The notes beneath the pieces are model-generated. The model ran no database searches and was not told the origin of the DNA. It saw nothing but the letters and a program-made list of their open reading frames with translations. Made by a program: the position numbers and the translations under genes. A stretch of DNA of 64,000 bases from Chthoniobacterales bacterium (GTDB taxonomy: Bacteria; Verrucomicrobiota; Verrucomicrobiia; Chthoniobacterales; UBA10450): positions 1-64,000 of the forward strand of contig DATENU010000013.1 of NCBI GenBank assembly GCA_035274845.1. Reading direction: 5' to 3'. Positions 8,666 through 16,645 of this stretch are shown here, piece by piece. Position 1 is the first letter of the stretch; each line of letters opens with the position of its first letter.

Positions 8666-9430
8666 GTGTTAAAAACTCTCCCGCAAACCCCGACAACGCT
8701 CTCGGAACAAGCCGTGTTCCCGATGCCTTCGGCTGCCGCCCCAGAAGCGATCGCGGCCATTCCTCATCAGGAAGAGAGCGACGTCTCGAGCGACAGTCTA
8801 TTTGAGCATTTTGCGTGGCTTTACATCTTCTGCCGCGAAAGGCTTTTCCGAGACGATACCAGGAGGATGATTGAGACTCTTTGGCCGAGCCGAGAGCCGG
8901 CCACGGGAGAGAAAGTGATCGAGCTAGGTTGCGGACCGGGGTTCTATTCCTGTCGATTAGCGGAACGCTTCCCTCAGATTTCCGTGTTGGGAGTGGATCG
9001 TTCTCCCAGCCAGCTGAGCTGGGCCCGGGAAAAAAGGAACAAGCTTGGCCTGAAAAACTGCCGGTTTCACAGCGACAACGTGCTCGAGTTATCGCTGCCG
9101 GACGAAAGTTTCGACGTCTTGATCGCCTCGCGACTTTTTACGGTGCTGCCCAACCGGCGACAGGCTGTCGCGAAAATGCATCGCGTGTTGCGGCCGGGAG
9201 GGCGTTGTTTTATCGCAGAGCCGCGATGGGCGTTCTGGGCGTCGATCCCGCTGTTCATGATGTGGCTGTTGGCCGGGCTTACCCACTTTAAGAATGGATA
9301 CCGGGAGCCGACACGAGCCCGAGTCTTGTCGACCCGCGAAATGAACCGGCTTTTCGCCACCCAACCATGGAGGCGGATCGAAACCTGGCGCGAGGGACGA
9401 TATCAATACGCGCTCTGCGAAAAGGACTAA
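8666..9430 (+). CDS. Class I SAM-dependent methyltransferase
   Basis: A 254-residue protein from a GTG at 8666; an ATG about 57 bases further in (MPSAAAP) is an alternative start, since the N-terminal ~35 residues look non-conserved. Motif I VIELGCGPGFYS, the acidic loop GVDRSPSQ, and the later SFDVLIASRLFTVLPNR and LRPGGRCFIAEP segments are classic for the Methyltransf_11/25 fold. The C-terminus carries a hydrophobic stretch (SIPLFMMWLLAGL), unusual for a soluble enzyme and perhaps a membrane contact. The substrate is unknown. It starts a plus-strand run that continues with a DUF2064 protein, an epimerase and a transporter-like gene. Confidence 0.82.
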   Translation: MLKTLPQTPTTLSEQAVFPMPSAAAPEAIAAIPHQEESDVSSDSLFEHFAWLYIFCRERLFRDDTRRMIETLWPSREPATGEKVIELGCGPGFYSCRLAERFPQISVLGVDRSPSQLSWAREKRNKLGLKNCRFHSDNVLELSLPDESFDVLIASRLFTVLPNRRQAVAKMHRVLRPGGRCFIAEPRWAFWASIPLFMMWLLAGLTHFKNGYREPTRARVLSTREMNRLFATQPWRRIETWREGRYQYALCEKD

Positions 9431-9456
9431 CGGGCAGCGGCTGTTCGGAACGCCTG

Positions 9457-10239
9457 ATGAATGCGACTCATCGCATCCTTGATCCGCGCGCTGGCACCCA
9501 GGTCCCGCCGGGAGTATGCGCCCTGGCGGTCATGACCAAGGCGCCCCAAGCCGGCCGGGTAAAAACGCGCCTGACGCCGCCGTTAACGCCAGAAGAAGCC
9601 GCGGACCTGAATGTTTGTTTCCTTCGGGACACGGCCGCGGCGATCGCGAGCGCTGACAAGAAACGTTCGCAGGTGGTGGCGGTCTATACGCCGGTGGGAG
9701 CCGAGGGAGCGTATGCCCAGATTCTACCGGACGATTTTGTCTTGATGCCGCAACGAGGCGAAGCCTTCGGGGAACGACTTGCGGCGGCAACGGAAGATTT
9801 GCTTCAACTCGGGTTCGCTTCGCTCTGCCTGATCAATTCCGACAGCCCTACAGTGCCCGCGACGGCTTTCGCGCAGGCCGTCGAATATCTGGCCGGCGCT
9901 GAAGATTGCGTGGTGTTGGGCCCCTCCCATGACGGCGGCTATTACCTGATCGGGCTGAAGAAACGTCACCACAGATTGTTCGAGCAAATCGACTGGAGCA
10001 CCGAGCGCGTGCTCGAACAAACAATGGCCGCCGCGCGCGAACTCGCTTTGCCGGTTCACTTATTGCCAACGTGGTACGACGTGGATGACCGAACAACCCT
10101 CGCGCAGCTCTGCGGCGAGTTTTTTGACTCGAATGGGAGCGGCGCCGGAGGATTCGCAGCGCCGGCAACGCGTGACTTTCTGTCTGCATTACTGGAGCGC
10201 GAAGGCCGGAGCCGGATCTGGCCTGCAGGCGTGGCCTAA
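9457..10239 (+). CDS. DUF2064 / TIGR04282-family nucleotidyl- or glycosyltransferase-like protein
   Basis: About 260 residues from the ATG at 9457; the frame is open further upstream, but that extension overlaps the preceding methyltransferase gene. The start VMTKAPQAGRVKTRLTPPL and the later LINSDSPTVP and GPSHDGGYYLIGLK segments are diagnostic of the TIGR04282 family, which has a GT-A-like fold and has been linked to arsenosugar or modified-sugar synthesis. The real reaction in this organism is not established. The gene follows a methyltransferase by 26 bases and precedes an epimerase, so a small-molecule sugar modification role fits. Confidence 0.82.
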   Translation: MNATHRILDPRAGTQVPPGVCALAVMTKAPQAGRVKTRLTPPLTPEEAADLNVCFLRDTAAAIASADKKRSQVVAVYTPVGAEGAYAQILPDDFVLMPQRGEAFGERLAAATEDLLQLGFASLCLINSDSPTVPATAFAQAVEYLAGAEDCVVLGPSHDGGYYLIGLKKRHHRLFEQIDWSTERVLEQTMAAARELALPVHLLPTWYDVDDRTTLAQLCGEFFDSNGSGAGGFAAPATRDFLSALLEREGRSRIWPAGVA

Positions 10240-10251
10240 CGAATTGAGCAA

Positions 10252-11379
10252 ATGAAGCCTCACCCGAAACGGGCCTTGGTCACCGGTGGCGCGGGCCTGA
10301 TTGGATCGCACGTTACCGATCTGTTGCGCCGCGAAGGCTGGACGGTGCGAGTCCTCGACAATCTCGAGCCGCAAACGCATCGCAAAGGCAAGCCGGCCTG
10401 GGTCAGCGCCGATGCGGAATTTGTCGAAGGCGATGTAACCGACCGTGAAACAATTTCCGCTGCGTTGCGCGACATCGACGTCGTTTTTCACCAGGCGGCC
10501 TATGGCGGCTACATGCCGGAAATCGCAAAATACGTCCGGGTTAACAGCTTCGGGACGGCCCAGATGCTCGAGGTCATTCGTGAACAGAACCTGCCGATTA
10601 AGAAGATCGTCGTCGCCTCTTCGCAGGCGGTTTACAGCGAGGGCGCCGGCACCTGCCCGGAACACGGCCTCGTTTTTCCGGACGTTCGCCCGGTTGAGCA
10701 ATTGCAACGGGGCGATTGGTCGGTCCGTTGCCCAATCTGCCAGGCCGTCACGAAAAGTGCGGCGACTCCAGAGCGCGCGCCGGTCGGCGGCGAAACCGTT
10801 TATGGCCTGACCAAAGTGGACCAGGAAAAACTGGTCCTGCTCTGGGGCAAACAAATCGGGATCCCGACGGTCGCGCTCCGCTATTCCTGCACCTACGGCC
10901 CGCGCCAATCGATCTTCAATCCTTACACCGGCGTGATCGCCATTTTTTGCACCCGGCTGCTGAATGATCTGCCGCCGGTCCTATTCGAAGATGGGGAACA
11001 GACCCGCGACTTCTCGTTTGTCGAAGACATCGCGCGGGCGAACCTCCTCGCGGCCGAGAGCGACCAGCTCGATGGGCTTCCGGTCAACGTCGGGAGCGGC
11101 GCCGGCGTCAGCATTCGCAGGATCGCCGATTACATCTCGGACGCGCTTGGAATCCGGCTCGCGCCGGAAGTGAACGGCGAATTCCGTCCCGGCGAAATGC
11201 GCCACCTAACGAGCGACACGGGACGCATTCGCGCGGCCGGCTACACGCCGCAAGTTGATCTCGTCGCCGGAATCAGCCGCTATCTCGATTGGATCCGACA
11301 ACAGGCCGATGTGCGCGATTACTTTGGCGAAGCGGCGGACATTCTTCGCAGCAAAGGCATCGTTCATCGCGTAAGGTAG
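10252..11379 (+). CDS. NAD-dependent epimerase/dehydratase (extended SDR) with Cys/His insertion
   Basis: A 375-residue extended SDR. The NAD-binding GGAGLIGSH lies at residues 11-20 and the catalytic pair is Y184xxxK188 (ETVYGLTK). Between the active-site serine region (VASSQAVYS) and the tyrosine there is an extra ~45-residue segment with C135-P-E-H138 and C160-P-I-C163, spaced like a zinc ribbon. This insertion is absent from ordinary UDP-glucose 4-epimerases or RmlB. The protein should act on a nucleotide sugar, but the substrate is unknown. The gene begins 12 bases after the DUF2064 gene and ends 3 bases before the CBS/MgtE-like gene. Confidence 0.85.
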   Translation: MKPHPKRALVTGGAGLIGSHVTDLLRREGWTVRVLDNLEPQTHRKGKPAWVSADAEFVEGDVTDRETISAALRDIDVVFHQAAYGGYMPEIAKYVRVNSFGTAQMLEVIREQNLPIKKIVVASSQAVYSEGAGTCPEHGLVFPDVRPVEQLQRGDWSVRCPICQAVTKSAATPERAPVGGETVYGLTKVDQEKLVLLWGKQIGIPTVALRYSCTYGPRQSIFNPYTGVIAIFCTRLLNDLPPVLFEDGEQTRDFSFVEDIARANLLAAESDQLDGLPVNVGSGAGVSIRRIADYISDALGIRLAPEVNGEFRPGEMRHLTSDTGRIRAAGYTPQVDLVAGISRYLDWIRQQADVRDYFGEAADILRSKGIVHRVR

Positions 11380-11382
11380 GCG

Positions 11383-12399
11383 GTGAGCGAGACGGTCGGG
11401 CTCCCGGATTTCAATTCATCGGTCGCCGAGCATGCGCGGAAGGATTTTCCGCTGCTCGATGCGCGGATGACTGTGGCCGAAGCGCTCGACCGCATCCGAC
11501 GCGAAGGCATTGGCGAACGCGTAATTTATTTTTTCGCGACCGACGCCGACGAAAAGCTGGTTGGTGTTTTACCGACCCGGCGTCTGCTGACCGCGCCGCT
11601 CGAGACGCGGTTGGAGGAAATCATGGTGCGAAAGGTGGTCGCTATTCCAGCGAGCGCGAGCGTCCTGGAGGCGTGCGAGTTTTTCGTGCTCTACAAATTT
11701 TTTGCCTTTCCGGTGGTGGACAGCGAGCGGCGCGTGATCGGCGTCGTGGATGTGAGTCTGTTCGCCGAAGAAATGCTTGAGGCCGGCGAGCGGGAAGAAG
11801 AGCGACGAACCGTCGCCCAGGTGGCGGACGATGTTTTCGAAGCGCTCGGCTTTCGTCTTTCCCAGGTTCGGGGCGCTTCGCCCTGGCGGGTGTTCCGTTA
11901 CCGTTTCCCCTGGCTGCTTGCGACGGTTGGGGCGGGGACGGCCTGCGCTCTGCTCGCCGGCGCGTTTGAAACGACGCTCGCCGGCAGTCTCGTGATCACC
12001 TTTTTTCTTACGATGGTCCTCGGCCTCAACGAAAGCGTGAGCATGCAATCGATGACCCTGACGATCCAAGCCTTGCGCGCGAACACCCTCACGCGCCGCT
12101 GGTTTCTGCACAATCTCCGGCGCGAACTGGCGATCGCGGTTCTGCTCGGGCTGGCGCTGGGAATTGTCGTCGGCCTCATCGTTTTGGTCTGGCGGCACCA
12201 CCCGAAAGGCGCCGTCGTCGTTGGCGCCAGCATCGCCGTCTCACTCGTGAGCGCGTGTTTGTTCGGCTTCAGCGTCCCATCGTTCTTGCATTGGCTGAAA
12301 CTGGATCCGAAAATCGCGGCCGGCCCTGTCACGCTCGCCGTGACCGATTTTTGCGCGCTGGCGTTTTATTTTTCGCTGGCCTGGTTCCTTCTCGGATGA
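11383..12399 (+). CDS. CBS-domain protein with MgtE-like membrane domain (divalent cation transporter-like)
   Basis: A 338-residue protein from a GTG three bases after the previous stop. Residues about 20-135 hold a CBS pair (LPTRRLLTAPLETRLEEIM, then FFAFPVVDSERRVIGVVDVS). After a charged linker, about five hydrophobic helices (from about residue 165) follow the MgtE pore-domain pattern, including LGLNESVSMQSMTLTIQAL and LDPKIAAGPVTLAVTDF. The MgtE N-terminal superhelical sensor domain is missing, so gating probably differs from standard MgtE. Magnesium transport is inferred from the membrane domain only. The stop overlaps the GT2 gene as ATGA. Confidence 0.82.
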   Translation: MSETVGLPDFNSSVAEHARKDFPLLDARMTVAEALDRIRREGIGERVIYFFATDADEKLVGVLPTRRLLTAPLETRLEEIMVRKVVAIPASASVLEACEFFVLYKFFAFPVVDSERRVIGVVDVSLFAEEMLEAGEREEERRTVAQVADDVFEALGFRLSQVRGASPWRVFRYRFPWLLATVGAGTACALLAGAFETTLAGSLVITFFLTMVLGLNESVSMQSMTLTIQALRANTLTRRWFLHNLRRELAIAVLLGLALGIVVGLIVLVWRHHPKGAVVVGASIAVSLVSACLFGFSVPSFLHWLKLDPKIAAGPVTLAVTDFCALAFYFSLAWFLLG

Positions 12400-13085
12400 G
12401 GATCTCCGTAATTATTCCGGCGCTAAACGAAGAGGAGCCGATCGCCGCGGTCGTGCGGGATTGTCTGGCGACCGGGTTGCCCGACGAGGTGATCGTGGTG
12501 GACAACGGCAGCACCGATCGCACCGCCGAACGAGCGCGGGGCGCCGGGGCCAAGGTGGTGGCGGAGCCGACGCCCGGCTACGGGCGCGCCTGCGCCGCGG
12601 GCGTGAGCGCGCTCTCGCCCGACTGCGAGATCGTGGTTTTCCTGGACGGCGACGGGAGTGATTGTCCCGAGTTCATGGGGCAGCTGGTCGCGCCTGTCGT
12701 TCGGGGCGACCAAGATTTTGTGATTGGATCGCGCACCCGCGGGAATCGCGAACCGGGCAGCATGAATTTCCAGCAGGTTTTCGCGGGGCGAATCGCCGGC
12801 TTTCTTCTTCGGCTACTCTATGGCGTTCGCTATTCCGACATGTGCCCGTTCCGGGCGATCCGGCGCGGCGCGCTCGAACGCCTTGGGATGAAAGAAGAGA
12901 CCTACGGATGGAATCTCGAAATGCAGATGCGGGCCGCCCGGGCGCGATTGCGAATCCTGGAGGTCCCCGTTGATCATCGGTGCCGGACGGGTGGCGAGTC
13001 CAAGGTCTCGGGGACCCTCCGAGGCACATTCGTGGCCGGCATTCGCATCATCGCCACGCTCTTTCGCGTGGCTTTCGAGCGTTGA
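12396..13085 (+). CDS. Family 2 glycosyltransferase (DPM1/GtrB-like)
   Basis: A 229-residue GT-A enzyme from the ATG at 12396, which overlaps the upstream TGA. It starts MRISVIIPALNEEEPI, has DNGSTDRT for nucleotide binding and FLDGDGSDCP as the metal-binding DxD region. The following GSRTRG and MCPFRAIRR motifs are seen in dolichyl/polyprenyl-phosphate hexose synthases. No transmembrane helices follow the catalytic domain, unlike GtrB. It probably transfers a hexose to a polyprenyl phosphate or related lipid; donor and acceptor are unknown. Confidence 0.88.
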   Translation: MRISVIIPALNEEEPIAAVVRDCLATGLPDEVIVVDNGSTDRTAERARGAGAKVVAEPTPGYGRACAAGVSALSPDCEIVVFLDGDGSDCPEFMGQLVAPVVRGDQDFVIGSRTRGNREPGSMNFQQVFAGRIAGFLLRLLYGVRYSDMCPFRAIRRGALERLGMKEETYGWNLEMQMRAARARLRILEVPVDHRCRTGGESKVSGTLRGTFVAGIRIIATLFRVAFER

Positions 13086-13104
13086 TCCTGCCAATCTCGA
13101 CCCC

Positions 13105-14652
13105 ATGACGCGGCTTCGCGCAATCGGCTCCGGCGCTCTGGCTGGATTCATTGCCGGATTGCTCATGACCGTAACGATGCTGTTGCTCGCCTGGCTCTTC
13201 GGCGTGGCGACGCCGCTGGTGATTTTCGGCGACCGCATCTCGGTCTTCATCCCGGCCGATACCTTCCTTTCGCTGATGGGTCGCGTGGGCGGTTACAACA
13301 ACATGAAACAACTCGGCGTCGGGTCGGTCATGGGCGGTCAACTGCTCGTTGGGGCGCTCGGCGGAATGATCTACGGCCTGGCCATGCGACGCCGTGATCG
13401 CAATTCATTCCCCGCGTCGGTTGCGATTTTCACTCTTCTTCCGCTGGTCGCAGTTGGGATTTTCCTGTGGCCCGTGCTCGGCACCCATTACCACGGTCTG
13501 CCAATCAATCGCGGAGCTGTCGTCACCCTGGCGGGATTGCTGGCGAGCTTCGTCGTCTTCGAGAGAACGCTCGCGCTCGTCTTTCGGTATCTCACCCAGC
13601 CGCGCGTCAAGATTAACGGCGAAGAATTTAGCCCCCCGATTGGGCGTCGCGCCCTGATTACCGGCGGCCTCGCGCTCCTGGCTGCGGGCGGCGGCGCCGC
13701 GCTTCTCCGCCGGCTGTATCAGATCGCCACTTTCAGTTACGACGGAACGCAGTACAAAGGCCGGGTCGTCCGGGCGATCACGCCTAACGACCTGTTCTAT
13801 TGCGTCACCAAAAATGTCGTCGACCCCAAGGTAGATCCAAATCTCTGGCGCCTCGAAATCACAGGGCTGGTGAAAACGCCCCAGACCTACCAGCTCGATC
13901 GATTGAAGGCGCTTTCAGCGGTCGAACAGGAGACGACCCTCATGTGCATCAGCAACGGACTCGACGCCGGCCTGATGAGCAATGCGAAATGGAAGGGCGT
14001 GCCAATGAGCGCGCTCCTGAACGCGGCGACAACGCTTCCCGGCGCAACAAAAGTCCGCCTCCATGGCGTCGATAATTACACCGACACTTTCCCGCTCGAG
14101 AAGGCGATGGATCCAACCACGCTTGTCGTTTACGAAATGAACGGCGAGACGTTGCCGGACCGTCACGGGTTCCCGGCGCGAGTCATTGTCCCCGGATATT
14201 TCGGCGAGAAACATGTGAAATGGATCACGCGCATCGAAGTGGCTGACGACAGCGCGGTTGGCTTTTATGAGAAACAAGGATGGGGCCCGGATTTCATCGT
14301 GCCGACGCGCTCGCGCTTCGACGAGCCGGACGCGGAATCGGTTATTCCGAGCGCGACCGCGGCGAATGGAGTCGCGGTCCGCGGGGTGGCTTTCGGCGGC
14401 GATCGTGGGATCTCGCGGGTCGAAGTCAGCTTCGACGACGCCGCGACCTGGCAGGAAGCGAAGCTCGATTATCCCGGGACGAAGTTGACCTGGGCGCTCT
14501 GGAGTTACGACTGGCGGCCCATGGCGGCCGGCAATTACGCGCTGGTCGTCCGCGCCACCGACGGCGAAGGAGAGGTCCAGGAGTTGGACGAAGATCGTCC
14601 CTTCAAATCAGGCACAACCGGATTCCACCGGATCATGGTTTATGTGACGTGA
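13105..14652 (+). CDS. Membrane-anchored molybdopterin (sulfite oxidase fold) oxidoreductase
   Basis: A 515-residue protein from the ATG at 13105, 19 bases after the GT2 gene. The N-terminal ~165 residues hold about four membrane helices. Then comes a twin-arginine-like stretch (R181-R182-ALITGGLALLA) and a sulfite-oxidase-type Moco domain with the molybdenum-ligand cysteine in LMCISN (C281) and conserved GVPMSALL. The last ~100 residues match the Moco dimerisation (Ig-like) domain. Activity as a periplasmic molybdoenzyme is expected; the substrate (sulfite, sulfoxide or other) is unknown. The coupling of a membrane bundle to an internal Tat-like motif is unusual. It ends 5 bases before the convergent fpg. 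Confidence 0.87.
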   Translation: MTRLRAIGSGALAGFIAGLLMTVTMLLLAWLFGVATPLVIFGDRISVFIPADTFLSLMGRVGGYNNMKQLGVGSVMGGQLLVGALGGMIYGLAMRRRDRNSFPASVAIFTLLPLVAVGIFLWPVLGTHYHGLPINRGAVVTLAGLLASFVVFERTLALVFRYLTQPRVKINGEEFSPPIGRRALITGGLALLAAGGGAALLRRLYQIATFSYDGTQYKGRVVRAITPNDLFYCVTKNVVDPKVDPNLWRLEITGLVKTPQTYQLDRLKALSAVEQETTLMCISNGLDAGLMSNAKWKGVPMSALLNAATTLPGATKVRLHGVDNYTDTFPLEKAMDPTTLVVYEMNGETLPDRHGFPARVIVPGYFGEKHVKWITRIEVADDSAVGFYEKQGWGPDFIVPTRSRFDEPDAESVIPSATAANGVAVRGVAFGGDRGISRVEVSFDDAATWQEAKLDYPGTKLTWALWSYDWRPMAAGNYALVVRATDGEGEVQELDEDRPFKSGTTGFHRIMVYVT

Positions 14653-14657
14653 CCCCG

Positions 14658-15452
14658 CTACTTCTGGCAGCGCGGACACCAGGCGGTGGTCCGGCCGCCG
14701 ATCATCGCTTTCTCCAACGGCGTTCGGTGGCGCGGGCACACGCCGTTGCGCTTCCACTTTTGATGGATCAGCCAATCGCGCGGCGGATCGGCGAATTTTG
14801 GCGCGATGATCCGGAGCGATTCGGTCGCGACAAATCGGGTTTGGCGGAAAAGACGCGCGCGCTCGGCGGCGGATAAACTGTTAACCATTCGGCGTGGCGC
14901 GATCCTGGCCCGCCAGAGAATTTCGTCCGCCATCCAGTTTCCGATCCCGGCGAATCCGCGCTGCAAAAGAATGACGGCTTTTACAGGCGCGCGACCGTGC
15001 CGGCGAAGAAAGGTGTCGAAGAAGTTTCGATCGAACTCGGCGGACGCGATATCCGGCGCTCCGTTCCGCCACCAATCCGGCGCGGATTTGCCGTGATGAA
15101 ACCGGACCCGCCCGAAGAGCCGGGCGTCGCGAAAAACCAGGGCGCGCTTGGCCTGCTGCAGCACGAGGTGGTCGTGCTTTTGCGGCCGAAACCCGGCGCG
15201 CTCGACACGCAGTTTGCCTGTCATTCCAAGATGAATCCCGATCCAGTTCCCGCCTGAGAATTCGAACAGCATTTGTTTTCCCCAAGCTTCCGAGCGCAAG
15301 AGCCGGGAGCCGGTGAGCTCGCGGACGATCGCGCGCGAATTGTTTCCCCGGAAAATCCGTTTCTGACGGTGGAGCTGGACCTTCTGGATTTTTTGTCCCA
15401 AGCCGGGGTCCCATTGCCGGCGAAAGTATTCCACTTCGGCGAGCTCAGGCAT
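14658..15452 (-). CDS. mutM: Formamidopyrimidine-DNA glycosylase / Fpg-Nei family
   Basis: A 264-residue DNA repair glycosylase. The mature N-terminus PELAEVE keeps the catalytic proline and glutamate, with alanine replacing the usual proline of PELPEVE. The helix-two-turn-helix segment is seen at GFAGIGNWMADEILWRA. The C-terminal zinc finger is CPRH followed by CPRC, so the second ligand is histidine instead of cysteine. It should excise oxidised purines and cut the backbone. Whether it is Fpg or an Nei-type variant cannot be decided from sequence alone. It faces the molybdoenzyme gene and diverges from trxB. Confidence 0.85.
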   Translation of the reverse strand: MPELAEVEYFRRQWDPGLGQKIQKVQLHRQKRIFRGNNSRAIVRELTGSRLLRSEAWGKQMLFEFSGGNWIGIHLGMTGKLRVERAGFRPQKHDHLVLQQAKRALVFRDARLFGRVRFHHGKSAPDWWRNGAPDIASAEFDRNFFDTFLRRHGRAPVKAVILLQRGFAGIGNWMADEILWRARIAPRRMVNSLSAAERARLFRQTRFVATESLRIIAPKFADPPRDWLIHQKWKRNGVCPRHRTPLEKAMIGGRTTAWCPRCQK

Positions 15453-15470
15453 CGGAGAAAATAGCGGGAG

Positions 15471-15624
15471 AAACTCGAAATTCGAATTTCGAAATCCGAA
15501 ACGAGCTCGAATTAGGGAAAAAAGAGGAAAAGCTCAAAACATTCCACGCCGGGCAAGTTTCGGTCATTGGGCAATTTGGATATTTGGTAATTGTTTCGAA
15601 ATTCGGTTTTCGGATTTCGAGTTT
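15471..15624. repeat. Imperfect inverted repeat built of TCGAAAT-like units between mutM and trxB
   Basis: Two 32-base arms (15471-15502 and 15593-15624), both rich in the repeated unit CGAAAT or CGAATT, are inverted copies that match at 26 of 32 positions and lie 90 bases apart. They fill the divergent gap between mutM and trxB. The unit style suggests a dispersed intergenic repeat family more than an operator, but both readings remain possible. No clear promoter could be chosen within the gap. Confidence 0.6.
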
Positions 15625-15675
15625 TAGCGGGTTGCTTGCGCGACGCGCCCTTGCTTCCTGTGCTAGGTTTCAGCG

Positions 15676-16599
15676 ATGGAGAAGGTGATTATCGTCGGCA
15701 GCGGTTGCGCGGGATTGACGGCTGCCATTTATGCCGCGCGCGCGAACCTCAGCCCGCTGGTCCTAGAAGGCCGGCAGCCGGGCGGCCAATTGTCTACCAC
15801 CACGCTCGTGGAGAATTTCCCCGGCTTTCCCGAGGGGATTGATGGGCCGCAACTCATCATCAACATGCACGCGCAGGCCGAAAAATTCGGCGCCCGCTTT
15901 GCCTATTCTGAAGTGACCGATTTCGAGCCCCTTGCGGATCATGTTCGGATCAAAGCCGACGACGAATGGCTGGAAACCCGCGCCCTGATCGTGGCGAGCG
16001 GCGCCTCAGCCCGCTGGCTCGGACTGGAGAACGAAGAAAAACTGGTCGGCCACGGACTGACCTCATGCGCGACCTGCGACGGAGCGTTCTATCGAAATGT
16101 GCCGGTCTGCGTGATCGGCGGCGGCGATTCCGCGGCGGAGGAAGCGCTTTTCCTGACCCGGTTCGCCTCGAAAGTTTACCTCATTCATCGACGGGACCAG
16201 CTCCGCGCTTCGAAGATCATGGCGGACCGGGTCCTGGCCTGCGAACAAATCGAGCCGATCTGGAACACGGTCGTCACGCGTTACATCCCGGATGAAAAAG
16301 GGGAAATGCGCGCGGTCCTGTTGCGCAATGTCGAGACGCACGAGGAGCGCGAGCTGCCGGTCGCGTGCGTGTTTGTTGCCATCGGTCACGATCCGAACAC
16401 GAAAGCGTTCCAAGGAAAGCTCGAGACCGACCCCGATGGCTACCTGATCGCGAGACATCTGGCCGAGAGCAAACACCCCGGCGTTTTCATCGCCGGCGAC
16501 GTCGCCGATCGCGTTTACAAACAAGCGATCACCGCGGCCGGCTCCGGCTGCGCGGCGGCGATGGAGGCGGAGAAGTATTTGGCCGCCAGAGGCGGCTAG
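15676..16599 (+). CDS. trxB: Thioredoxin-disulfide reductase
   Basis: A 307-residue flavoprotein of standard low-molecular-weight TrxB length. The FAD motif GSGCAGLTAAIYAARA is at the start, the redox-active CATC (C131-C134) sits in the middle, and the NADPH-binding GGGDSAAEEALFL follows. The C-terminal GDVADRVYKQAITAAGSGCAAA motif is typical. It transfers electrons from NADPH to thioredoxin. The gene is followed by low-complexity repeats and a four-helix-bundle protein gene. Confidence 0.95.
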   Translation: MEKVIIVGSGCAGLTAAIYAARANLSPLVLEGRQPGGQLSTTTLVENFPGFPEGIDGPQLIINMHAQAEKFGARFAYSEVTDFEPLADHVRIKADDEWLETRALIVASGASARWLGLENEEKLVGHGLTSCATCDGAFYRNVPVCVIGGGDSAAEEALFLTRFASKVYLIHRRDQLRASKIMADRVLACEQIEPIWNTVVTRYIPDEKGEMRAVLLRNVETHEERELPVACVFVAIGHDPNTKAFQGKLETDPDGYLIARHLAESKHPGVFIAGDVADRVYKQAITAAGSGCAAAMEAEKYLAARGG

Positions 16600-16600
16600 C

Positions 16601-16635
16601 GGATTTGCGAATTGCGATTTGCAATTTGCGATTGA
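16601..16635 (+). repeat. Left flank repeat (ATTTGCGA / AATTTGCG units)
   Basis: Directly after the trxB stop, short units such as GATTTGCGAATTGC and GATTTGCAATTTGC are strung together. A matching inverted array lies at 16993-17034 on the other side of the four-helix-bundle gene. Both share the core ATTTGCAATTTGCGATTT (the right copy on the complementary strand). Confidence 0.7.
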
Positions 16636-16645
16636 GGAACCCCCC

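Noticed and set aside
12255-12395. Upstream extension of the GT2 gene
   Set aside because: It would overlap the MgtE-like gene by 140 bases and lacks conserved sequence; the ATGA overlap at 12396 is the better start.
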